Origin: Butyriboletus loyo
Taxonomy: Eukaryota > Basidiomycota > Agaricomycetes > Boletales > Boletaceae
Direction of reading: 5' to 3'
Assembly: GCA_038093515.1 (NCBI GenBank)
Contig: JBBPSI010000246.1
Coordinates: forward strand, 1-34,526
DNA: 34,526 nt
The notes below the pieces were generated by a model. That model was not told the DNA's origin. It was given only the letters and a program-made list of their open reading frames with translations, and did not search any database. Positions 1-8,684 of this stretch are shown in pieces (position 1 is the first letter of the stretch; each line of letters begins with the position of its first letter). A program made the translations under genes and the position numbers.

Positions 1-569
1 TTGTAGTGGGAAACATACAGAGATCGTTAAGCGACCGTTCTCGGAGCAGCTGGGATCAAGCATGATCCTTCCTTCGATCTTATCCTCGTCACAAAACACC
101 GGTTGAGGTTGCAAGGTCTCTAGCCCAGGCCGCTTTACCATTTTAACAGAAGGGCTATATATTTGCATATCCAAAAGTAAGGAGCTAGAGGACCTGGCTG
201 AGTGGATTTTCTCTGGCGTATGATTCTCTCCTACCGGGAGGACGAAGTGTATGAATGAGAAGAAGTGGGCCTCCTCTCGAGTCTCGCAGCCTGTACGTGG
301 TTTGAGGACACTGCTGGAGATTGAATGAGAAGGGAAGGCTTGAGGGGTATCATCTTGAGCCCAGAATGTAGGGTGCACGAAACGAGAGAGACGAACTTCA
401 CCTGCGACCATAGCAGCCAATTGCTCCGTCTGATATGGGTTTGTCTGACAGACCTGCCGTACAACGTATCACCTTAACCTGACAGGGAAGCAGAGGCATA
501 ACCGCGGGGGCCCGCAGTGTCTGTGTACCTTGAGCTCCGGCCCGGGGAAGGTTCGATGGTAATTCGCAT
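1..569 (-). CDS. Arrestin-like domain protein, 5' part (3' end off the window)
   Basis: Two exons are visible: 569-479 and 401-19. Both introns start with GT (GTTAAG at 478, GTATGT at 18). The spliced product begins MRITIEPSPG, passes an ASLSGEVRL strand near residues 27-35, then a FIHFVLP strand, and then DKIEGRIMLDP followed by GRLTIS. This order of beta strands (an LSGxVxL strand, an FxFVLP strand, then a second domain starting with an EGxxxLDP strand) is what fungal alpha-arrestins show. Such proteins are cytoplasmic adaptors that recruit ubiquitin ligases to plasma-membrane transporters. The two exons give exactly 158 codons and end in phase 0. The ATG at 569 is chosen because a TATA-like box lies about 40 nt upstream and because it is the first ATG that opens this frame. 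The family call rests on pattern only. The C-terminal domain and any PY motifs lie outside the window. Confidence 0.5.
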
Positions 570-592
570 ACTTATGTGATTGGATCGCACAA

Positions 593-1193
593 CTAATTCA
601 GTGAAGAATTTTTATACAGAGCGGTACTTGCATTGGTGTTGGATTCATGCTCTTGATCATTGTACTGACCCTGGTGTCTAATGAATTCGCATGGCGTATG
701 CGCTGTCGAACTATGATAGAGATGTTTCAACCTCTGGATCGCCTCCACGGGGAAATTTGTTCTCAGAAGCAAAAGGTTGCGTCCAAACCAGAATGATAAA
801 GCTGGAGCCTTTACGTTGTGAATGGTTACGGGGTTTTGCGACACGTAGTAGGGGTCACACTCACGGTGGTCCGTTATCCAATCAATGGGTGTTGTGGCCG
901 AAAATTCTTCCTTTACAGCTAGCTGTAACCTTTGCCACAAGCGGCGGCAAAGAAGTGACAGTTAGTTGTCAACCTGATCGCAAACCCTTTGTGTGAGAAC
1001 TTACCACGCGAAGTAAAAAAGACGCCTGCAGATTCGGAGGTAATTACCCATGTTTTTTCCGATCCACGCGCAAACAGGTATGCCATGAAACACGGCGCAC
1101 TCGCTGCAATGGCCAACACTATGTATCCTCGGCGGTCGGGATGCAACTAGTAAACCAGGTATTTTGAGGGAGACAGCGGAATACAGAGTACAT
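593..1193 (-). CDS. Hypothetical small single-pass membrane protein
   Basis: A spliced reading frame is supported by one good intron: the donor is GTAAGT at the end of the TSR codons near 1010, and the acceptor is CTAG near 918. It joins a segment with one hydrophobic stretch (YIVLAIAASAPCFMAYLF) to a segment containing DWITDHRECDPYYV and PALSFWFGRNLLLLR. The stop is TAG at 595-593. The 5' end is weak: an ATG at 1193 would need a 38-nt intron (1184-1147), which is shorter than any other intron here, so the true start may differ. The reading frame has coding-like composition, but I do not recognise the family. It would be divergent from the reductase gene starting at 1462, and its end lies only 23 bp from the next minus-strand ATG. 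Confidence 0.4.
609..616 (-). promoter_or_regulatory. TATA-like box upstream of the arrestin-like gene
   Basis: On the minus strand this reads TATAAAAA, about 40 nt before the ATG at 569. The spacing suits a short 5' leader. It overlaps the end of the neighbouring reading frame (593-1193), so one of the two models may need revision. Confidence 0.35.
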
Positions 1194-1461
1194 CGGTAGG
1201 GGCTGCGAAGATACTTCAAGTATGAATGAATAACTTGGGAGAGATCCGATCGGAAACTGTTGGGCAGACTTGACGACTTGCACAGGACTTGAGCAACACC
1301 CAGTGACGATTTCCGACACTATCTCATGGGGCTACTAGTAGTTACACTCCGAAAGCAAAGGTGGCCAGATATTCTCGCGCAAGTCATCGGCCCGGAGTCC
1401 GGACCCTTTGATCATCGAGTAATCCGGGCCACCGCTTCTCACTCAGGTTAAATCCAAGTCG

Positions 1462-2771
1462 ATGAAGAGCGTCCTCGTCACAGGTTCCGACCATCCACAC
1501 ATCTTCCGTGACGATCTGATGGACTAATATCATACCTAGGTGCATCGGGCATCCTAGGGACTGCCGTGTACAACGCATTCCAGCGGGCAGGCGCCCACAC
1601 CATCGGTCTATCACACTCCCAGGTCAAAGAAGGACTGATCAGACTCGACTTGACCGACGATCTGCTCTCCCAGGGAGGCTCTACCCTCCGAAAATTGTTC
1701 AGCGAGCACAAATTCAACTGTATGTCAATGGCCCACTGGTGGATGGTTGGGTGACTCAAATCTGATGGGCCGAATTCATGCAAGGGGTGATTCACTGCGC
1801 AGCTGAAAGACGGCCAGATGCATTCAAAGACGTAAGTAAAGTACCACGAGACGGAATTCATCGTAAAACTGTTCTGTAGGGTGGCGCAGCGGCCGCAGTC
1901 AAGGTGCGTCTACCGAACGCGTCAATGACCTCATCGGGTTCTGTGATTAACATCACCCATATAGCTCAACCAAGACGTGCCCGGACATCTCGCTCAAATT
2001 TGCAAGGAAAACGATGCTACCGTTGTGTACATCTCCACAGGTACCTTGGTTGTCCTGGTGGATATACATTACTTTCTTACACAGAAGGTGCCCTGCAACA
2101 TAGATTATGTCTTCGACGGAAGGAATCCTCCTTACAACCCGGGGAACGAGGCAAACCCGTTGCAAGAATACGGTGTCACGAAGTTTGCTGGCGAGAAGGC
2201 CATTTTAGGTGTGAATGGCGCCGCGGTTGTCGTTCTTCGAGTGCCTGTGCTGTGAGTTCCACAGAGTCTGCGATTCGTTTTGATCTGACTTGACTTTGAA
2301 GTTATGGTCCAGCACCGAAGAATTCAGATACCGCAGTCAACATCCTCCTCGATATCGTCCAGGACCAATCTGGAAAGACTTACAGGATGGATGACTATGC
2401 ACAGAGGTACCCCACAAACGTCCTCGATATCGCCTCGTTCCTGGTTCGTCTGTCGGGTAGGTTCTCACTCCCACGCTTCACTTTTCCTTATTCACAGTCC
2501 AGACACAGGCTCGGACAAGGCTCTCCCTCGAGTCGTCCACTATTCGGCCAACGAATGCCTGACAAAGTACACCATGTGCGAGATATTTGGCAAGATCCTC
2601 AAACTACCTATAAACCACATCATCCGTGACAGCGCCGTCCCAGCGGACGCAGTCGCACGTCCTAGAGACTGTCACTTGTCCACCGGTGAAACGGTAGAGT
2701 TGGTCGGTGACTTGGGTTGCTCGAATTTCGAGGATTGGTGGTCCAAATATCTGACTAGTACCAAGACATAG
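1462..2771 (+). CDS. MAT2B/RmlD-type NAD(P)-dependent reductase (methionine adenosyltransferase beta-subunit-like)
   Basis: Eight exons (1462-1483, 1540-1719, 1785-1831, 1880-1903, 1965-2040, 2104-2251, 2302-2456, 2503-2771) join in phase to 306 residues plus TAG. The product is an extended short-chain dehydrogenase. It has the nucleotide-binding TGASGILG (residues 7-14), then HCAAERRP (71-78), STDYVFDG (115-122), a Tyr139-x3-Lys143 pair (YGVTK), and RVPVLYGP. These motifs and their order match dTDP-4-dehydrorhamnose reductase relatives, and HCAAERRPD and PGHLA are typical of the eukaryotic MAT2B branch. That branch binds the catalytic S-adenosylmethionine synthetase and tunes it in animals; in fungi the role is less established. 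The length is close to the family norm of 300-330. Introns are 46-65 nt, and one exon is only 24 nt. The substrate cannot be read from sequence. Confidence 0.88.
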
Positions 2772-3360
2772 AAGTAACTCAGCCAAGCAATCTTGATTGT
2801 ATAACATGGAACAAGAATATGTCACTCTTCGAGGACGATACGACTCGACGTGCCAACGACTTCCCTACTTTCTCTGTGTCTCTTTCTCCACCGGCGCCGG
2901 CTTCTCAGCAGACGAGCAGTGCGCATACTGTTCCTTCACCTTTCGCATGAGTGTTCCGTGAGGTCTATTGAGAACACGCCAAACTAACAAGTCCCGACGT
3001 ACCGCATCACTAAAGTATTCTGTCATCATATGGAAAGTCAGACAGTCTAGCCCCTCTGGGACTCAATTGCGACATACCAGCGCGTTGTTCAATGTCCTTC
3101 ATGGGTCGAGAGCAGGTCCCGTCAATGGACGATACGCCCATTGGGATGTGAGAACCTGTTGCTTCAAGCGGGGGTGATTGAGTGCCAGACGCCATCGTTG
3201 CTTTGTCCAAGGCGTATCGGAATCGGGAGCGCCTGTGCGCCCCTCCTATGTCGAGTGACATCATAGCATCGGGTGTCCCCGAAAACATACACGAAAAATG
3301 TATCTTTTTTTACTCGAATTTCGCCTCACAACTGACGACATTTGGTGAATAACGGTCCCT
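2772..3360. other. Intergenic stretch between two convergent genes; short ORFs only
   Basis: This 0.6-kb stretch holds the 3' flanks of the reductase (plus) and the permease (minus). Two overlapping short plus-strand frames start at 2806 and 2819; the second is rich in Ser and Pro and begins MSLFEDD. A 92-codon minus-strand frame runs 3288-3010. None shows a domain or a clear splice partner, so none is called as a gene. Confidence 0.5.
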
Positions 3361-5981
3361 TCAAACACCGACATGAGCGTTCTTCCACTCCCATTCGTAC
3401 CCCGACACATCAATCTCCTCAAACACCGTGGCCGCACCCACGACAGGGTAGAATGCGTTAAGCACATAATACACAATAGACGATACCCCGAATCCGGTAA
3501 AGAACGCGAGCTCGTATATTCGTGTGGCTGCGATCGGCACCGTACGACCAGCTGTATGGCGCGGGGATCCACAGTAAGCGTTGTCAGCAATCGTGTCCAG
3601 TAAATTGTTTTTCTCAGCCGGACCGCGACGGACCACTGCCAAGGGGCATGGCACGAGACACTGAGAAAGAAAATAAGAAAAGGACTCACTCGCGCCCGCG
3701 AATCCAACCACGTTAATCAAGATACCAGCGATGTAGGCTGCATAGGCACTGCGAAACACTGACGTGTCACATCGCCCGCGAGCGTCTCAAGCCACTCACC
3801 GGAAATTGACCCCGTACGCATACCAGTACCAGCTGTCCTTTCCCGTCTGGTACAAATTAACGACGTTGTAGTGTCCCTTGCGAATCAGGTAGTATTCCGT
3901 GACCTAACCACGTCGCAAGCAAAAAAAGAAATCCCGTTCATTTGCACAAATCGCAGGATTAGTGGCTTCGAAGATGAACTCACCATCACTCCAGCAATCG
4001 AGCTCAGAAAGACAGAGTATGCGGACAGGTAAGATGTAAAATTGTTGCTGCTCTTGAGCAAGTTCCATGGACACATGCATAAGCCAACGATGGCTGCAAT
4101 GTATCCACCTCGTCGGATATTCTAAAAACACGAAAAGAGGTGTTAATCATTGATGTAATCATACTGCATCGGCGTAGGAAACACTGGAGTTGATAACGAC
4201 ACCCACAATGAAACGAGGAAATAGTGCGGTCAGGTCGCACCCAGCTGAAACTGAATTGGCAGATATATTCGTCCTGCGCAAACGCAGACCCGAACCGCCC
4301 ATTGCCAAATACCGAGTGGAGAGAAGAAGCAGAACATGAATTGCCGTTTACTCTCCGGTAGCATAAAACACACATACCCCATCTGGTATATGCATCGTTC
4401 ATTCCGTGAGTAATAGTAACACATCCTGCACATCAAACGCGAACAACTCCGTCGCTCACCTGCGCAATAACAAAAGAAGCGGAGATGAACCATACCTAGT
4501 CAACTGGTGAGCCACATCCAACACAGCGAATGTAGTAAGTGCTGGACCAACCCCAAACCTGGTCGCTGGAGAGGGACTCTCATCCAAAAATCGGCCCAAT
4601 AGATCGATAGGTGACCAGATAGCCTCTCCATATATAGCCTGGGAAGATGAGCTGACTAGGATACCGATCAAACACACGATAGAAGATGCCAAGGGAAATG
4701 CAACGAGCTGCGGCCAAAGGGCCGCAGCGGGCGTCCTTGCCCTAGATGCAAAGTCTGGTGCGTTCCTATTTAGTTAAGAGGTGAGATGGGGACCGGGAAG
4801 CGGACGAGACATGCGGACGTGAGAAGCGTTACCGAGTTGCTGATGCACGACATGAGGCTCGCGACCATTGCCCAGGCCAGATTAGATCCATGGATAGTAG
4901 AAGGCTGTTGTACGATCGGACCTATGCCGTGTGCTTTGCGGGTACACCATACAAGGAATACAATCGCCGCAGTAGGGGTAACCACCGTCTTCACTACAAA
5001 GAAGTGTCGACTTTCCAGAAAGTGTAAGCGACAGAATGTGAAGCTGAGAACCTTTCCTTACGAACATTTTGTGCACAGGAAACCATATCAATGGCAGCGA
5101 GAGAAGCCAGAACAAGAAGAAGCACATGAAATCCCGAGTATTCGTTCCGGACGAAGCTGGAAGTGAATTGGCTGTGTCCCCAGTCATATTCATAAAAGAT
5201 TGTCCGTGCATACCCCAAAACGATGGGATTCACTTACGGATGGTGTTCACACTAGGCCACATGGCCCGTAGCATCACCAAAACGCACGTCCCTCCAATGC
5301 TTGCCTGCACCCCATACCATATACTGCAATCAGATTTAAAACCATGGACACGAGGCGCGGAGCTGTCAGGTGTCCTCACCAAGCCATTGCGCCCCGATTG
5401 AAGACACACCACAAACTTCCAAAGACTCCGAAACTCGTGCGGATGACGACTGGAAATGTGACATGGAACACTGCACCGGGACGCGCGTTCATGACCAGGA
5501 ACGGTGTCACAGCGACAAATCCCACCCATACGCATATCCAAGCTTGCCACCACGACATGCCCAACTGGATCATGGACGACACGATCATCCAACTCGAGGA
5601 GGGATGTTAGCAAGACACCAAGGGCCTTTTGTTTGTTTATTTTCGGATCACACGAGCGACTCACGTGTTAATGTTGAACATGTCTGCCACCCAACTGTTT
5701 CATATCCCCCCAACGTCATGAATGATGCGGTTCAGGAGAAAGAAGAACGTCTAGACGCACAACGCAACATAGTTGTATCCATGCCAAGTCCTGTTTTCGG
5801 GGACTACAGGCAGCAGGTCCTCATTCTGGAAGAGCCGAGATTGAAAGAGGGATGGTTGGAGCGAACGGTATTGACCAGAGACGCAGAGGAGCACACTTAC
5901 GGTGATTAATTGTTGGACCAGAGTGAGGCCTGGGTCGTGAGGGATTTCAAGGGTTTGGGTAAGCCTGCGGAGCACGCCCAT
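3361..5981 (-). CDS. NCS1-family nucleobase/allantoin/thiamine-type permease
   Basis: Fifteen exons (5981-5901, 5825-5761, 5694-5665, 5592-5380, 5323-5238, 5171-5066, 5010-4819, 4765-4552, 4495-4460, 4382-4378, 4273-4207, 4121-3984, 3903-3800, 3748-3690, 3551-3361) sum to 1587 nt: 528 residues plus TGA. The protein is a polytopic plasma-membrane proton symporter of the Fur4/Dal4/Thi7 type. Visible family landmarks are [113 protein letters not shown] and [12 protein letters not shown] near the C-terminus. Twelve membrane helices are expected. The start [17 protein letters not shown] fits the family. Two donors are weak but demanded by frame (GTTCGT at 5065, GTCCGC at 4818). Exon 10 is a 5-nt microexon. 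The substrate (uracil, uridine, allantoin or thiamine) cannot be decided by eye. Confidence 0.93.
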
Positions 5982-7096
5982 GGCGAAATGTCCTTGGACA
6001 AATATTTCAGAATGGATACTATCCACGAGGAACGGCAGGCATCAGAACATGAAACCTGATGTCGCCTTCTTGTTGCAACTCGTTATCTAGGCGTGGGCCT
6101 GCAATAACCGATGATCGGAATACTCCCGAGTGCCGATAAGAGGACGCGTGCTCAATTTCTAGATATCATTGATAAGACGCACTGGACAGCACAACGGTAA
6201 CATGACATAGAACTTGACAGAGCGCGTACAGCTGCGGAAAGTAATACACAACTACCACTACAAATTGCCAATCGGGTGTTCGTTCAAGTCCGATTTGGTG
6301 TGTATTGCTCGGTTTCGCGTTTACCTAGTGGTTTACTAGACATAGTACTACAGTAGTGCATACAAGTGGGACAACGAGAAACCTTGATCTTCATTAGGTT
6401 TAGGGTAGGATTCATGCATTACTACCGAAAGCTAGTCTCGACCCGGCTTGATGTGTTGCAGAGTTCGCCTCCGATCTTCACTAGACTCGGAACCAGGTGT
6501 TCTAGGAAGTACCCGGCTAGGTGTTGCGAACACTTCCCATGTGGGACCCAAGTTTCTGAAAAGGCGCCCGGAACGAGATCTTCACCCTACTCGAACCGAA
6601 CAAACGATCGGAAACAGCGGGCACATCCCTGCAATCTACTTCTCCACACTAGCAGGGATAGTAACAGGGCATACTTGCTGTGGATAACGATGGCAGAAGC
6701 TTCATCGCTCCGCCAAGTCAGACTAGATGTGCTGTCGAGAAGTGCTAGCTGGATTAGGAAGGTAAACCCAAAACGGAGTAGCACGTAGGCGAAAGCGGTT
6801 CAACGTTTTGAACCTAGCTGTGAATTGACGTATGTCTGGTAATACAGGGATGTGCTTTAGCGCCAGGCCAACAAGGACAGTATGTTGGAATCACAAAACG
6901 ACAAGCAAAAGCAAAGCGAGCAAACCAGACGAGGGACATAAAAAACAAGGTGGGTAATCGTATGCTCGATATATTGTGGAGATGCTTGAAATAGATGGAA
7001 GTGATGATATACACAAATATGCAATGGTATCCTTTTGGGCCGAGGTCGCTCATTACGAAGGTATCGCAGCGAGAAGAAAGGTCAACTTCAGATTCG
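5982..7096. other. Gene-free region, permease 5' flank to KEN-box gene 3' flank
   Basis: I see no supported gene in this 1.1 kb. It should contain the permease promoter near 5982-6250. The rest is of mixed composition with several short inverted repeats (one listed separately at 6243-6306). Frames in 6366-6788 lack splice logic and domains. Confidence 0.5.
6243..6306. repeat. Nested inverted repeat, stem-loop capable
   Basis: The outer arms AATACACA (6243-6250) and TGTGTATT (6299-6306) are exact complements. An inner pair, AATCGG (about 6270-6275) and CCGATT (about 6290-6295), flanks a loop containing GTTCAAGTCC. The layout recalls an acceptor stem plus T-arm, but no D-arm or anticodon arm fits, so it is not called as a tRNA. 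Confidence 0.4.
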
Positions 7097-7959
7097 TCAC
7101 TCCAGGGTGGAAACCGGGGAATCACGAGATGTCGGCGACGATTGAACTTGCTTGAAGCGCTCCGAGGTCGGCGACGGCGAGGAAAAGGTGAAGGCGGAAT
7201 AGATACGCTTGCGTTCTGGTGTTGAGAAGTCGTTGGTCCGACGGGGCGAGTCGTCGGCATTATGGGGTGTGTCATTCAATGTTTGACTAGGCTTGTCAAC
7301 CATGCAAGGCGAAAAATAATCACGGATAGCCGGTTCCATCGACTTTTCCTAGAGGGACTGTCAGTACCTGGCGATAGCGACGAAACAACCGTACAGACTC
7401 TTTCTGTATGCACGTCAGGCTCTTGGCTTCCCGTGCAAGTCGCATCATAGGCCTGTGAGACGTCTGCCAAAGGCGAGACAGTCAACTCGTAGCATCGAGA
7501 ATCAATGTCGACCTGTGAAATTGAGAGACGGGCTGGCCGGCGTTGCGACTCCTGCTCTTCGGCAACCGGTGGTAATGGAGAGGGCTTGCGAGAAGAACGA
7601 GAGGGTTTGGAGCTCTTCCTCGAGTCGGAGCTCTTGGGCTTTCCGGTAGAGCTGAGAGGTTTTCGCGTCTTCTTTTGTTCCTCTTTGAGCTCCTTGTGTT
7701 TCTTGGAAGAGGGAGCGACGAGCACTTTGGTAGCGAGAGCGCCGGTCTTCCTCTTCTTGGCTTCAGAGCCCACGGTAGGACCAGCGCGCTGACCGGTGAC
7801 TGGGTGAAGGTTCTCTTTCTCGATTGCGGCAAGGGTGGATAGTAATGTGGCAGCTGCGTCCGTTGCCGAGAGGGTCAGGGCGCGAGCATCACTGTCATCG
7901 TGCGACTTGGGGAGGTCGGCTGGGGTGTCGTGGAAGACAGTGAATGAGCGGACGGACAT
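7097..7959 (-). CDS. Lys/Ser-rich probable nuclear protein with a KEN box
   Basis: The first exon starts at the ATG at 7959 (MSVRSFTVFHDTP), and a second exon (7348-7097) ends with TGA. The intron acceptor is CTCTAG at 7354-7349, preceded by the consensus branch site TACTGAC. The donor is ambiguous: GTTGTT (7389), GTCTGT or GTGCAT (7413) all give phase 0 and introns of 41-65 nt. The product is about 270 residues. It has a short conserved-looking N-terminus, a run TDAAATLLSTLAAIEKENLHP holding a KEN box, then basic clusters (KKRKT, SKKHK) and a Ser/Pro tail with TPERKR. KEN boxes are APC/C-Cdh1 degrons in cell-cycle proteins, so a cell-cycle-regulated nuclear role is a reasonable inference. 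I do not recognise the family. The gene is divergent from the kinase at 8685. Confidence 0.65.
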
Positions 7960-8684
7960 TGAGATAGGAAGGTGTGAGGGGGAGGGGGGGACTGGAAACG
8001 CGTGGGCGCTGTGCAGCACGTTGAAGAAGAGAAAATGAAGACCCTCGCTTGGGATTTAAACCCACACTTGCCATTTTGAGACCCCGCCGCTCCGACCCGC
8101 CTCAACCGCGCTGCGACGCGTCTCGATCACGTGAGATAATCGTGTATGTGTGCAATGCGCCATCAACGACGCCCAAGCGGACGCGGCCTCGCGATGGTGG
8201 GTTGGATCGCGGGTGTCCAGGGTCCAAGTCTTACCAACTCTCGATCGTTTTTCCCAACTCGGAATTTCCATTTGATATTTTCCGCGGTGACTGGTTGATC
8301 ATTGCAGTGCCGGCAGCCATTTTCCACTCACACCCGACTCCTGCCTTTTTAGGGGCGTCCGTCGATTGGTATGATATTCAAATGATGACTGATCTCCCTG
8401 TGTTCAGTGGCGATAGAAAAGGTCGCCTCCATCGATGACATTATCGAACCTTCCTGTAAGAAAACGTTTCCTTCCGCTCGTCTATCACGAACAGCCGCTA
8501 CCAACTGGGGGTCTGGCTGCCTCATGCTGGCCACGCTGCAACGGGGCGTAACTCACTTAAATTACCGGCGTGCTTAACTCGCTCTTCGCTCTTGCTTCCC
8601 TCTGTTCCTCACTACATTCCTCGTCCTCGGACGCCCCCTCCTCGACCACCTAGGTCTCCACCATCGTTGCGGTGCCATCCCAGG
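7960..8684. promoter_or_regulatory. Shared divergent promoter region (KEN-box gene / kinase)
   Basis: About 0.7 kb separates the two divergent starts. A pyrimidine-rich tract (about 8578-8670) lies just before the kinase ATG, as is common in fungal core promoters and leaders. No convincing TATA box was found. The frame before 8685 is open but lacks an ATG. Confidence 0.45.

Noticed and set aside
3010..3288. 92-codon minus-strand gene between the convergent genes
   Set aside because: It has no domain, no clear promoter and no splice partner, and its composition is not distinctive.
6243..6306. tRNA gene
   Set aside because: The acceptor-like stem and a T-loop-like word are present, but no D-arm or anticodon arm can be drawn and the T-stem spacing is wrong.
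8592..8684. N-terminal extension of the kinase frame
   Set aside because: The frame is open upstream, but the first codon is TTG and the stretch is a pyrimidine-rich leader; the first ATG is at 8685.
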